Below, piece after piece: positions 24,326-32,979 of a stretch of DNA of 64,000 nucleotides. Position 1 is the stretch's first letter. Every line of letters begins with the position of its first letter. Below the pieces are notes generated by a model. It worked only from the letters and a program-made list of their open reading frames with translations. It had not been told where the DNA came from and did no database searches. The position numbers and the translations under genes were made by a program. Source of the DNA: CADEEN01 sp963738425. GTDB lineage: Bacteria; Pseudomonadota; Gammaproteobacteria; Burkholderiales; Burkholderiaceae_C. The DNA is taken from assembly GCA_963738425.1 (NCBI GenBank), contig CAVTWT010000037.1, forward strand, positions 31,859 to 95,858, read 5' to 3'.

Positions 24326-24814
24326 TCAGCGCGTGGACCAGAAGCCGCGGTGCAGTGCGGCGATCTCGTCTTCCACCGCGGCCACCGGCCCGATGACCTC
24401 GATCGCTTTCTGCCCGCGCGCGAACACATCGCGGCAGGGCAGGTCGAGCGTCGGGTTCTCGGCGTGGCTGCCGGTCAGCGCCAGCAGCCGCTGCTCGGCG
24501 AGGCCGTAGACCAGGCGTCCGATGTGCGCCCAGTACTGCGTGCCGGCGCACATCGCGCACGGCTCGACAGTGGTCACCAATGTGCAGTCCCACAGCGTTG
24601 CTGCGTCGAAGCGCTGCACGGCCGCGCGCGCGAGTTCGGATTCGGCGTGGCGCACGGTGTCGACGTTGCCTTGCTCGAGCAGCACCGTGGCGCCGTCTGC
24701 GGCCAGCAGCAGCGCGCCGAACGGGTGGCGGCCAGCCTGCAGCGCCGCCTGCGCCACCGCGTTGGCGCGGCGCAGCGCGGCAATGACTTGGCTTTCGGTC
24801 AACGCGGCTCGCAT
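24326..24814 (-). CDS. Nucleoside/guanine deaminase, zinc-dependent
   Basis: A 162-residue member of the cytidine/deoxycytidylate deaminase superfamily. The zinc site is HAESE plus PCAMC (VEPCAMCAGTQYWAHIGRLV), and AGRHPFGALLL is the usual substrate-pocket strand. The long C-terminal part (CRDVFARGQKAIEVIGPV) fits guanine or other purine deaminases better than tRNA adenosine deaminases. It is convergent with the L,D-transpeptidase gene and divergent from the hydroxylase cluster. Exact substrate is uncertain. Confidence 0.85.
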   Translation of the reverse strand: MRAALTESQVIAALRRANAVAQAALQAGRHPFGALLLAADGATVLLEQGNVDTVRHAESELARAAVQRFDAATLWDCTLVTTVEPCAMCAGTQYWAHIGRLVYGLAEQRLLALTGSHAENPTLDLPCRDVFARGQKAIEVIGPVAAVEDEIAALHRGFWSTR

Positions 24815-24913
24815 GCGGTCGCTTATAGCGCACCGGCGGGTGCCAGCGTGCGATACGGCGCGACCCGGTGCGCCGGGCGGCTAGGGCGGCAAGGCACACT
24901 CGCGCCTCGACAC

Positions 24914-25690
24914 ATGGATGCCAACCACATCGCCGAATGGCCCGCCGCCGCCGTTGCGCTCGGCGGCGTGGCGTACTTCGCCGCCATCTACCTCGTCGCT
25001 GCGCTGGTCGCCGGCGGCGTGCGAGGCGCGCTGCTGCGCAGCGGGCGCGGCCGGCTGCTCGACGCGCGCCAGGTGCCCGCCGACCAGGTGGCGCGCGAGC
25101 AGCGCCAGAGTGCGTCTTCGATCCTGATCTTCGGCGTCGGCCTGCTGCTGCCGTGGTGGATGCTGGTGCACGGCTGGGCCACGGTGCACCCCAGCAGCCC
25201 GCCGCTGCGCGTGGCGCTCGAACTGCTGGCGCTGCTGGTCTGGAACGACATCCACTTCTACGCCGTGCACCGCACGCTGCACCACCCGCGACTGCTGCGT
25301 GCGGTGCACGCGGCGCACCACCGCTCGGTCGTCACCACGCCCTGGTCGACCTACGCCTTCCATCCAGTCGAGGCGCTGCTGCTCGGCGGCGTGCTGCTGC
25401 CGCCGATGCTGGTGTGGTCCTTCACGCCGGTGGCGCTGGTGCTGCTGCCGATCCTGTCGCTGACCTACAACGTCGTCGGCCACAGCAACTGTCGCGCGTT
25501 GCCCAAGCGCTGGCGCTGGCTGTCGAACGCCCAGGATCACCATCTGCACCACGCCTGCCACCGCGGCAACTACGGCTTCCTGTTCACGTTCATGGACCGG
25601 CTGCTGGGCACGCAGCTGCCGCACGACGCGGCGCAGGCGGTGATCGCGGCCGGCCTGGCGCGTGAGGCGCGGCGCGCGGGGACGCCATGA
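24914..25690 (+). CDS. Sterol desaturase/fatty acid hydroxylase family membrane protein
   Basis: A 258-residue integral membrane diiron oxygenase. The histidine clusters are HFYAVHRTLHH, VHAAHH and DHHLHHACH, in the order expected for the family, between about four membrane helices. Family members hydroxylate or desaturate lipids, including carotenoids and fatty acids. It is the first gene of a four-gene rightward set (desaturase, ketosynthase fusion, unknown protein). ATG 24914 is used because upstream codons are antisense to the deaminase. The stop TGA begins a palindromic repeat. Confidence 0.88.
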   Translation: MDANHIAEWPAAAVALGGVAYFAAIYLVAALVAGGVRGALLRSGRGRLLDARQVPADQVAREQRQSASSILIFGVGLLLPWWMLVHGWATVHPSSPPLRVALELLALLVWNDIHFYAVHRTLHHPRLLRAVHAAHHRSVVTTPWSTYAFHPVEALLLGGVLLPPMLVWSFTPVALVLLPILSLTYNVVGHSNCRALPKRWRWLSNAQDHHLHHACHRGNYGFLFTFMDRLLGTQLPHDAAQAVIAAGLAREARRAGTP

Positions 25691-25829
25691 GCGCGCATGG
25701 CCGCTCCAAAGCGCTCATACCGAATCCCTTCAAGGGCGAAGGTACTCCAGTGAGCGCCCCCGCCCGGCCGTTCCGAAGGGGGCGCTCCGACCCGCTCGGC
25801 GGGACCGCGCGAAGCGAGAGGGTGCACCG
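25688..25829 (+). repeat. Intra-operon GC-rich palindromic repeat, copy D
   Basis: It starts with the stop codon of the hydroxylase gene (TGAGCGCGCATGGCCG) and fills the gap to the desaturase start. It contains GGCCGCTCCAAAGCGC, AAGGGCGAAGG, and the perfect palindrome GAGCGCCCCC (25752-25761) with GGGGGCGCTC (25778-25787). These match parts of the copies at ureB-ureC and dctQ-dctM, in the same orientation relative to transcription, though this copy is the most divergent. Confidence 0.6.
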
Positions 25830-26687
25830 ATGATCCTGCGCCACACCCGCGACCTGCAGGGCGTCGCCTACATGGTCGCCGTGCCGGCGCTCGCGGCGTG
25901 GCAGTGGCAATACGGCTTCGCGCCGTTGCTCTACGCCGTGATGGTGGTGCTGTGGATCGGCATCGGCGTCATCCACCACCACCATGCGCACTTGCCAATG
26001 TGGCGCGGGCGCGCGGCGAATCGCACGACCGACCTGCTGCTGGCGCTGCTCCAGGGCCACCCGACCTACGCCTTCGCGGCCACACACAACGTCAACCACC
26101 ACCGCCATCGCCACGGCCCCGGCGACTGGGCACGCACCTACCGCTTTGCCGGCGGCGACAGCAACCACGCGCTCGGCTACCTGCTGCACCCGCTGCAGGC
26201 GGCGTGTGCGCTGTACCCGCACTTCCTCGCGCACCTGGCGCGCATGCAACGCCACCGCCCGGGAGTGTTCCGCTGGGCGCTACTGCAGTACGTGGCCGTG
26301 GGCGCGTTGTGGCTTGTGCTGCTGATGCTGGATGCACCCAAGACAGGGCTGTACGTGCTGCTGCCGCAGCTCGTTGCGCTGCACGCGCTGCTCGGCGCCA
26401 ACTACTTCCAGCACGCGCATGCCGACGGCCGCTCGCGCTGGAACTATGCGCGCAACTTCACCGGTGCCGTCAACTGGCTGTACTTCAACATCGGTTTTCA
26501 CACCGCGCACCACGAACGCCCGCGCGAGCACTGGAGCTGCATGCCTGAATTGCACCGCAGGCTGCGCGAGCGCGTCGACCCAGCGCTCGAAGAGCGAAGT
26601 TTCCTGATCTACCTGCTGCGCGTGATGCTGCTCGGCACGCTCGTGCCGCGCTTTCGCAGCCGCTCGCTGATGACACCCACTTCCTGA
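25830..26687 (+). CDS. Membrane fatty acid desaturase
   Basis: A 285-residue integral membrane desaturase with the three histidine boxes: HHHHAHL, HNVNHHRHRH and HTAHHERPREHW, spaced between pairs of membrane helices. It would insert a double bond into a fatty acyl chain using a diiron centre. The context (hydroxylase-family protein before it, ketosynthase III fusion after it) suggests it acts on the product of this cluster rather than on bulk membrane lipid. The next gene starts 3 bp after its stop. Confidence 0.9.
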   Translation: MILRHTRDLQGVAYMVAVPALAAWQWQYGFAPLLYAVMVVLWIGIGVIHHHHAHLPMWRGRAANRTTDLLLALLQGHPTYAFAATHNVNHHRHRHGPGDWARTYRFAGGDSNHALGYLLHPLQAACALYPHFLAHLARMQRHRPGVFRWALLQYVAVGALWLVLLMLDAPKTGLYVLLPQLVALHALLGANYFQHAHADGRSRWNYARNFTGAVNWLYFNIGFHTAHHERPREHWSCMPELHRRLRERVDPALEERSFLIYLLRVMLLGTLVPRFRSRSLMTPTS

Positions 26688-26690
26688 CCC

Positions 26691-28598
26691 ATGCCCACTC
26701 TTTACGACGACGTCTTCATCGCCGGCACCGGCTTGCACCTGCCCGGTGATCCGGTTGACAACGACGGCATGGATGCTTTCATTGCGCCGCTGAACCGCAT
26801 CTCGGGCCGCATCAAGCAGCGCATCCTGGCCGAGAACGGTATCCGCACGCGCCACTACGCGATCGATACCGACGGCCGCACGCGCGAGAGCAACGCGCAG
26901 ATGGCCGCCGCCGCGGTGCGCGCCGCGCTCGCCGACGCCAGTTGCACACTGCAGCAAATCGACCTGCTGGCCTGCGGCACCAGCGGTGGCGACGCGATCA
27001 TGCCGGGCTTCGCCAACATGGTGCAAGGCGAGCTCGGCGCGCCGCCGATGCACACCCACACCAGCGTCGGCGTGTGCGCATCGAGCCTGGGTGCGCTGGC
27101 CTTTGCCGCTGGGCAGGTGCAGCAGCGCGATGCGCGCCGCGCGCTGGCGGTGGGCAGCGACCTGCCGTCGCGCATGTTCAAGCGCGAGCGTTTCGCGCCG
27201 CGTGGCTACGATGCCGATTTCAACGCCCACTTCCTGCGCTGGATGCTGTCCGACGGCGCGGCGGCGCTGGTGCTGTGCCACCGCGATACGCTGCCTGAAG
27301 ACGACGATGCGCCGCGCCTGCGTCTGAAGTGGGTGCACCAGAAATCGTTCTCCGGCGACCACCCGGTGTGCATGCAGTTGGGCCTGAACCTCGAAGGCAC
27401 GCGCAGCTACCTCGACTACGACAGCAGCAGCGCGGCCGAGGCCGACGGCGCGTTGTCGCTGCGCCAGGACATCCGCCTGCTGCCGAACCTGTTCGACATC
27501 GCGATCCATGAGTACGCCGGCCTGGTACAGCAGGGGCTGGTCGACCCGCAGCGCGTGGACCATTTCCTCTGCCACTACTCGTCGGAGCGTTTTCGTCCCG
27601 TCGTCGATGAGCTGATGCAGGCCGCGCAACTGTCGATCCCGCAGCAGCGCTGGTGGACCAACCTGCACACGCGCGGCAACACCGGCGCGGCCAGCCTGTT
27701 CGTGATGCTGTCGGAGTTCGTGCGCACGCGTGAGCTGAAAGAAGGCGAGCAGATCTTCTGCTTCGTGCCCGAGTCCGGGCGCTTCACGGTGGCGTATGCG
27801 TTGTTCGAGGTGGAGCGACCGGCGCGCAGCGCTTCGACAGGCTCAGCGCGAACGGACCGAGAAGTCCCGCTCGCGCTGAGCCTGTCGAAGCCCATCGACG
27901 CGCCCCACGATCCCGCCGCCGCCAGCGATCCGCGCCTGGCGCGCCTGCTGCAATCGCTGGCCTCCGTGTGGCACGACTACCGCTCAGCCGCGTGGCGGAC
28001 GCCGCTGGTGCAAGCCATCACAAAGCGCCGCTTCACCAACGAACACTACGTGCGCTGGATGGAACACTGGATCCCGCAGGTGCGCGAGGGCAGCCGCTGG
28101 ATGCGCGAGGCCATCGCCCACATGCGCGCGCCGTATGAGGCGTTGGGCGCGATCGTCGAGACGCACGCGAGCGAAGAGCAGTTCGACTTCAAGATCCTGT
28201 TCGACGACTACCGCAGCGCTGGTGGACAGGCCGAAAGCATCGACGCGCTGCGCCGCAACCCGGGCGGCGAGGCGCTGAACGCGTACCTGCACGCGCAGGC
28301 CGCCACCGAGAGCCCCGTCGGTCTGCTGGGCGCGATCTACGTCATCGAAGGCACGGGCCAGCGCATCATCCCCGCGCTGCTGCCGCTGCTGCAGGCGCAG
28401 CTGAAGCTGCCGCCCAACGCGTACCGCTTTCTGGCCTACCACGGTGCCAACGACGAGAACCACCTCGCGCGCTGGCTGCGCGCGGTGCAACTCGTGCTTG
28501 CGGCGGACCCGAGCGGCGCGGCTGATGCCGCGATCGTCGCCACCGCGCGCCGCACCGCGCAGCTGTACCTGATGCAGTGGGAAGACGCAAAACAATGA
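26691..28598 (+). CDS. Ketosynthase III fused to heme-oxygenase-fold domain
   Basis: The 635-residue protein joins two enzymes. Residues 1-370 are a FabH/KAS III-type thiolase fold with a complete triad: Cys129 (VGVCASSLG), His295 (FLCHYSSERF) and Asn330 (RGNTGAASLF). Residues about 405-635 are all-helical with ESPVGLLGAIYVIEGTGQR and HGANDENHLARWL, typical of the TENA/PqqC/heme-oxygenase fold, a class that includes diiron oxidases acting on fatty acids. The linker (381-401) is encoded by a 21-bp inverted repeat. The enzyme probably condenses or transfers an acyl chain and then oxidises it. Its stop overlaps the next gene. Confidence 0.85.
   Translation: MPTLYDDVFIAGTGLHLPGDPVDNDGMDAFIAPLNRISGRIKQRILAENGIRTRHYAIDTDGRTRESNAQMAAAAVRAALADASCTLQQIDLLACGTSGGDAIMPGFANMVQGELGAPPMHTHTSVGVCASSLGALAFAAGQVQQRDARRALAVGSDLPSRMFKRERFAPRGYDADFNAHFLRWMLSDGAAALVLCHRDTLPEDDDAPRLRLKWVHQKSFSGDHPVCMQLGLNLEGTRSYLDYDSSSAAEADGALSLRQDIRLLPNLFDIAIHEYAGLVQQGLVDPQRVDHFLCHYSSERFRPVVDELMQAAQLSIPQQRWWTNLHTRGNTGAASLFVMLSEFVRTRELKEGEQIFCFVPESGRFTVAYALFEVERPARSASTGSARTDREVPLALSLSKPIDAPHDPAAASDPRLARLLQSLASVWHDYRSAAWRTPLVQAITKRRFTNEHYVRWMEHWIPQVREGSRWMREAIAHMRAPYEALGAIVETHASEEQFDFKILFDDYRSAGGQAESIDALRRNPGGEALNAYLHAQAATESPVGLLGAIYVIEGTGQRIIPALLPLLQAQLKLPPNAYRFLAYHGANDENHLARWLRAVQLVLAADPSGAADAAIVATARRTAQLYLMQWEDAKQ
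27831..27891. repeat. REP-like inverted repeat inside coding sequence
   Basis: Arms GCTTCGACAGGCTCAGCGCG(A) at 27831-27851 and its exact complement at 27871-27891 (21 bp, perfect), with a 19-bp spacer. The motif is of the kind usually found between genes in Burkholderiales. Here it lies in frame in the linker of the ketosynthase fusion and is translated as ASTGSARTDREVPLALSLSK. Confidence 0.85.
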
Positions 28599-29473
28599 AG
28601 ACCCTGCCCAACTTCATCCTCGACGAGCACAACCCGGCCGATCCGAGCCCGTGGCTGGCGCTGTACCTGGACACCAGCTCGCCGTTGTCCGACGAGATCA
28701 AGCAGGCCTGGCTGACCGACTCGGCCACGCCTTCGCGCCAGTTCCTGATGCCGATCGTGCGGCCGCTGGCGCGCGCGGCCATCGTGCTTTTCCAGCTCGT
28801 CAAGGCCGTACTGCCCAAGGGTTGGCAGGCGCCCGTGTTCCTGCATCGCATCCTGGCCGAGGGCTTGAAGATGTGGGTCACGCCGCAGGCCAACTGGATG
28901 ATCCTGCGCCACTTCCATTTCGGCAGCGACATCCTGGCCTTCATCGCCGCCAATGCCGGCGTCAGGATCCCGTCGCGCCCGCTGCGGCCGATGACGCTCG
29001 ACGACCTGAAGGACAACCTGTTCGTCCAGCACGACCTGAACCTCTTCAACTTCGTCATCTACCTGAACCGCGCGCTGCAGGACCAGGGGCGCAGCAACGT
29101 CGAACCGCCGCCGCAGCTGGATCTGTCGATGGTCAACCCATGCCCGGTGAAGCTCGCAGACATGCCGCACGGCAAGCTCAACTTCATCGACCTGCAGACC
29201 GCGATCGAGATCTTCACGCCGACCTACCAGCTGCTGCTGACCGACAACGATTTCTGGCGCGCCAGCAACTCGCTGCAGTTGGACGAGACGATCGGCGTGT
29301 ACTGCGCCAGGCTCACCGGGCTGCCCGAACACCTGGTGATGCTGAACAACAAACACCCGCTGGTGCCCGAGAGCACGCTGCGCGCCGGTTACCGGCTGGT
29401 GCTGCACGGTCTGTCGACCGAGATGCTGCATGGGTTGCTGCTGCAGTTGAAGGCACAGCAAGCAGCGGGCTGA
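28595..29473 (+). CDS. Conserved protein of the lipid cluster, unknown function
   Basis: The 292-residue protein starts at ATG 28595, overlapping the ketosynthase fusion stop as ATGA. It is mostly helical with amphipathic or membrane-associated stretches (PIVRPLARAAIVLFQLVKAV) and conserved-looking polar motifs such as NWMILRHFHFGSDILAFIA and LFVQHDLNLFNFVIYL. The several His, Asp and Glu residues could bind metal, but no known active site is evident. I do not recognise a characterised family. Coupling to the ketosynthase gene argues for a shared pathway. Confidence 0.7.
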   Translation: MKTLPNFILDEHNPADPSPWLALYLDTSSPLSDEIKQAWLTDSATPSRQFLMPIVRPLARAAIVLFQLVKAVLPKGWQAPVFLHRILAEGLKMWVTPQANWMILRHFHFGSDILAFIAANAGVRIPSRPLRPMTLDDLKDNLFVQHDLNLFNFVIYLNRALQDQGRSNVEPPPQLDLSMVNPCPVKLADMPHGKLNFIDLQTAIEIFTPTYQLLLTDNDFWRASNSLQLDETIGVYCARLTGLPEHLVMLNNKHPLVPESTLRAGYRLVLHGLSTEMLHGLLLQLKAQQAAG

Positions 29474-29485
29474 GGGGAGCAACGC

Positions 29486-30142
29486 TCACGACCGGCCGGC
29501 GGCATCCGTGGCAATCGCCTTCATGACGAGATCGGCCATCGATGCGGCCTCGTCGGATGTTTGCTCGCGCAGCCCGCGCACCGTGCCGAGCCGGTCCGGC
29601 ATGGATTCGTCCTGGCTGGCCTTGAGCTTTGCTTCGAGCCGGTCGATGGGGATCTCGATGCCGACGATCGCGCGCAGCAGCTTGTCGATGTACGAAGAAG
29701 GCGCGTCGGCGACGTGCCATGGCACGGCCCGGCGGCCCTCATGCTCGGCCGTGAGCCGCTCCAGCATGTCGAGCAGCCAGTCGCGGTCCTCGATCGCCCG
29801 CGCCACACCGTGCGCGTGGGCCACCACGTAGTTCCAGGTCGGCACGACCCTGCCGTGCTCGGTCTTGCCCGGGTACCAGCCCGGCGTGATGTAGGCCTGC
29901 GGCCCCTGGAACATCACCAGCGACGGCGTGGCCGGGCCGAGCTCGCGCCAGACGGTGTTGGCGCGGGAGACATGGCCGATCAGCGTGCCGAGCGGCCCCC
30001 GGCTGCGATCGAGCAAGAAGGGCAGGTGATTCGCGACGAGGCCTTCGCGGCCGTGGCACACCCAGGCGCCCAGTGGGTGGGATGCCATCAGCGCATGGAT
30101 GGCCTCACGGTCATCGAGCCGGTGCTGCGGGTTGATGTACAC
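29486..30142 (-). CDS. PaiB-type FMN-binding negative regulator
   Basis: The 218-residue protein matches the PaiB family: MYINPQHRL at the start, VANHLPFLLDRS, GHVSRANTVWREL, FQGPQAYITPGWYPGK and TWNYVVAHAHG. PaiB of Bacillus represses sporulation and protease genes; in proteobacteria the fold (split-barrel flavin binding) may be enzymatic. It is convergent with the lipid cluster and lies 9 bp before the end of the argO gene on the same strand. Family call is secure; role is not known. Confidence 0.9.
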   Translation of the reverse strand: MYINPQHRLDDREAIHALMASHPLGAWVCHGREGLVANHLPFLLDRSRGPLGTLIGHVSRANTVWRELGPATPSLVMFQGPQAYITPGWYPGKTEHGRVVPTWNYVVAHAHGVARAIEDRDWLLDMLERLTAEHEGRRAVPWHVADAPSSYIDKLLRAIVGIEIPIDRLEAKLKASQDESMPDRLGTVRGLREQTSDEAASMADLVMKAIATDAAGRS

Positions 30143-30151
30143 GACCGGCCC

Positions 30152-30799
30152 TCAGAGTCCGGTGAGGGCGTGGCGCACCAGCAGCGCCGACAGCATCAAC
30201 ATGGTCCCGCCGATCAGGCCGTCCAGCACCTGCCAAGCCTTCGGCCGGCCGAACCAGGGGGCCAGCCAGCGGGCGCCATAGCCCAGCAGCGCAAACCAGA
30301 CCAGGCTGGCGCAGCTGGCACCGGCGATGAACCAGCCGCGCAGCGCCGCCGGCTGCTGCGCGCCGATGCTGCCCACCAGCAGCACCGTGTCCAGGTAGAC
30401 ATGGGGATTGAGCAGCGTGAAGGCGGCGGCCTGCGCCACGGCGGCGCCGCGGCGCAGACCCTCGCCGCCGGCGGCCGCCGTCAGCCGGTGCGCGTGCCGC
30501 GCGCGGTGCAAGGCCCGCACACCGTAGACCGCCAGGAAGACGGCGCCGACCCATGCCAGGGCCCGCGCCAGGCCGGGGCTTTGCCCCAGGGCCTGCGCCA
30601 TGCCCAGCACCCCCGCGGCGATGAGGACGGCGTCCGCCACCGCACAGAACAGCACCACGCTGCCCACATGCTCGCTGCGCAGGCCCTGGCGCAGCACGAA
30701 GGCGTTCTGCGCGCCGATGGCCACGATCAGCCCGAAGCTCAGGGCCAGGCCCTGGACGAACACCGGGACGGCGGTTGAAGCGATGTCGGTCAAGCTCAT
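30152..30799 (-). CDS. argO: LysE/ArgO-type amino-acid exporter
   Basis: A 215-residue membrane protein with six predicted helices. ALSFGLIVAIGAQNAFVLRQG is the LysE family signature in helix 1, and AFTLLNPHVYLDTVLLVGSI is the second. It exports basic amino acids (arginine, lysine). It is divergently transcribed from an ArgP/LysG-type LysR gene with a 76-bp gap, the arrangement in which the regulator activates the exporter when lysine or arginine accumulates. ATG 30799 gives the expected N-terminus. Confidence 0.88.
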   Translation of the reverse strand: MSLTDIASTAVPVFVQGLALSFGLIVAIGAQNAFVLRQGLRSEHVGSVVLFCAVADAVLIAAGVLGMAQALGQSPGLARALAWVGAVFLAVYGVRALHRARHAHRLTAAAGGEGLRRGAAVAQAAAFTLLNPHVYLDTVLLVGSIGAQQPAALRGWFIAGASCASLVWFALLGYGARWLAPWFGRPKAWQVLDGLIGGTMLMLSALLVRHALTGL

Positions 30800-30875
30800 G
30801 GTGGCGCCAGCTTGCCAGTCGCAGCACATGAAGACAAACTAACTTCACTTATGTCGATGCAGGAAAACTAATCTG

Positions 30876-31772
30876 ATGCTGGACTACTCGGCGCTCTCCG
30901 CGCTGGCGGCGGTCGTGCGCGAAGGAAGCTTCGAGCGCGCGGCCCTCGCACTGCACGTGACGCCCTCAGCGGTGTCCCAGCGCATCCGTTCGCTCGAGGA
31001 GCGCATGGGCTGCGCGCTGGTGGTGCGCGAGCAACCTTGCCGTGCCACCGAAGCGGGCCGCCGCCTGTGCCAGCACGTGGACCGCGTGCGGCTGCTGGAG
31101 CAGGAGCTGCAAGGCACGCTGCCGGCGCTGGCGCCGACGGGCATCGCCCGCGTGGCGCTGCCCGTCGCGGTGAATGCCGACAGCCTGGCCACATGGTTCG
31201 CCCCGGCCCTGGCGGCCTTCGCGGCCGAGGCGCCTGTGCTGGTGGATGTGTCGGTGGACGACCAGGACCACACCACCGAGTGGCTGCGCAGCGGCGCCGT
31301 GCTGGCCGCCGTGACGGGCACCGCCCGCCCGGCCACGGGGTGCAACAGCCGGCCGCTGGGCGCCATGCGCTACATCGCGGCCGCCAGCCCGTCATTCGTG
31401 GTGCGCCACTTCGCTGGCGGTGTCGGGGCGGGCAGCCTGGCGCAGGCGCCCAGCCTGGTGTTCAACACCAAGGACGAGCTGCAGGCCCGCTGGGCGCGAC
31501 GCCTGTGCCACAGGCATGTCGAGCTGCCGCGGCACACGTTGCCGTCACCGCAGGCGTTCGTCACCGCCGCCGTGGCCGGCATGGGCTGGGGCCTGCAGCC
31601 GCAGACCCTGATCGCCACTCAGCTGAAGGACGGTTCGCTCGTCGAGCTGGTGCCCGATGCGCCGCTGGACGTGCCGCTGTACTGGCAGCACGCGCGCGCG
31701 GCGTCGGCATTGCTCGACGGATTGGGCCGCGTGGTGGTGTCCGCCGCCGGTCGCACTCTGATGCCCGCGTGA
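30876..31772 (+). CDS. argP: ArgP/LysG-type LysR regulator
   Basis: The 298-residue LysR protein starts MLDYSALSALAAVVREGSFE, with the helix-turn-helix AALALHVTPSAVSQRIRSLE. The ArgP branch is indicated by REQPCRATEAGRRLCQHVDR and the effector-domain motif VFNTKDELQARW. It should bind the AT-rich 76-bp gap and control the divergent exporter in response to arginine or lysine. Its stop lies close to the remnant of a transporter gene and the restriction-modification genes. Confidence 0.88.
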   Translation: MLDYSALSALAAVVREGSFERAALALHVTPSAVSQRIRSLEERMGCALVVREQPCRATEAGRRLCQHVDRVRLLEQELQGTLPALAPTGIARVALPVAVNADSLATWFAPALAAFAAEAPVLVDVSVDDQDHTTEWLRSGAVLAAVTGTARPATGCNSRPLGAMRYIAAASPSFVVRHFAGGVGAGSLAQAPSLVFNTKDELQARWARRLCHRHVELPRHTLPSPQAFVTAAVAGMGWGLQPQTLIATQLKDGSLVELVPDAPLDVPLYWQHARAASALLDGLGRVVVSAAGRTLMPA

Positions 31773-31778
31773 ACGCGC

Positions 31779-31881
31779 CTACGACCGTCCGGGCACGACT
31801 GCAGGCTTGCGCCCTGACAAGGCACGCACGCTCACCAGCGCGATGCCTGCCAGCACCATGACGCTGCCGGCGACGAAGTCG
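31779..31881 (-). pseudogene. 3' remnant of a DMT/EamA-type transporter gene
   Basis: Read leftward, the last 34 codons before the TAG at 31779-31781 give DFVAGSVMVLAGIALVSVRA followed by a basic tail LSGRKP, which looks like the last membrane helix and cytoplasmic end of a drug/metabolite transporter. Upstream of it the frame meets a stop within 7 codons and no further helices are visible. The restriction endonuclease gene begins about 95 bp away, so the transporter may have been cut by arrival of the restriction-modification genes. The call rests on a short stretch. Confidence 0.4.
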
Positions 31882-31974
31882 CGGCAGCCGGCACCGTCGG
31901 CTCAAGAAGAGTGCGCGGCCTGGCAAGAACTGGCGCGCGGCATTTCTCGCGTGCTCGTTGGGCTACTGTCGAAA

Positions 31975-32979
31975 CTAGGTCTTCGACCCGATCCACGCCA
32001 CAAACCCGTCCAGATCGTGGGCCCACACCAAATAGAGGCCAGCAGCTTGTGCCTGAGCGAGGTCTGCAACCTTGAAGACCCCAGATAGCAACGCCACGCT
32101 GATGACGTTCTTACCAGCGGCAACCTGATAGTGCTTCGCCTTTGCCGCCGTATCGTTCAAAAGTCGCTTCGTACCGTTGAGCGCCGAGCTCGAGTCCTTC
32201 GCTTCGAGGGCGATCATGACGCCTGACTGCAGAGCGATGAACAGATCGACCTTCCGACCGTAGACAGTGCACTCGCCATAGAAATGCGAAAACGCTGGGT
32301 GATGGCTTGGCTGCGTTACCTTGCCCTTGGGCGGATACGGAGGAAGCACAGGCTCGCCAGCCTTCCGCTTCGACTTGCCGCGCCCGCCGGCGACCTTCAC
32401 GTAGCCCATGGCTTCCAGTCGTGTCACGAGGCGCTGCTCGACCGCCCGACCGTAGCCGCGCCGCTCGGTTTGCAAAGTCTGAGAAGCGTGCAGCGCACTC
32501 GTCATCGCGATGGCTTCGCGCATCTCCCTCGGCGTTGGTGGACGGCCAGCGGGTATCCACGGGAAGCGAAACGGATCCGACATCTTGCAGATCAGTGCCA
32601 GCACAGCCACGGGCAGAGCGGCGTCTTCGGCCAGAGCTTTCTGTGCGATCCCGGCGGCGCTGCGTGTCACCAGCACGCCGAGGTCGTCTTCAGACACAGG
32701 CGGCCCGGCGACGTATCGCAACGCGGAGAACATGTCCTCGTCGGCAATGATCTCTCGCACCAAATCGACCGATGGGTCGAGCTTGTCAACACCGGACAGC
32801 TTTCGGAACAACCGAACCAGGGCCTTGCGCCGAGCCTTGAAATGCGTGGCGTAAGTGCCCTTTGGCTCAGTCAATCGCCGATCAACAAACTCATCGAGCG
32901 CGACCTGCGCGTCTTTCTCGAGCTCGCTCTGAGACCAAACTCGTGGGGCAGAACTTGCGGGTGGACCGGGCATGGTCAT
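31975..32979 (-). CDS. Type II restriction endonuclease, XamI-like
   Basis: The 334-residue protein follows its methyltransferase with an ATGA overlap. The N-terminal part (RRKALVRLFRKLSGV, ALRYVAGPPVSEDDLGVL) resembles the XamI family, whose type member cuts GTCGAC; I am not certain of the family. A catalytic-core candidate is YGRKVDLFIALQSGVMIALE followed by AKDS, which fits the PD-(D/E)xK pattern (Asp, then Glu-x-Lys). Codon use is less GC-rich than the flanking genes, in line with transfer. The C-terminus AGLYLVWAHDLDGFVAWIG is intact. Confidence 0.7.
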   Translation of the reverse strand: MTMPGPPASSAPRVWSQSELEKDAQVALDEFVDRRLTEPKGTYATHFKARRKALVRLFRKLSGVDKLDPSVDLVREIIADEDMFSALRYVAGPPVSEDDLGVLVTRSAAGIAQKALAEDAALPVAVLALICKMSDPFRFPWIPAGRPPTPREMREAIAMTSALHASQTLQTERRGYGRAVEQRLVTRLEAMGYVKVAGGRGKSKRKAGEPVLPPYPPKGKVTQPSHHPAFSHFYGECTVYGRKVDLFIALQSGVMIALEAKDSSSALNGTKRLLNDTAAKAKHYQVAAGKNVISVALLSGVFKVADLAQAQAAGLYLVWAHDLDGFVAWIGSKT

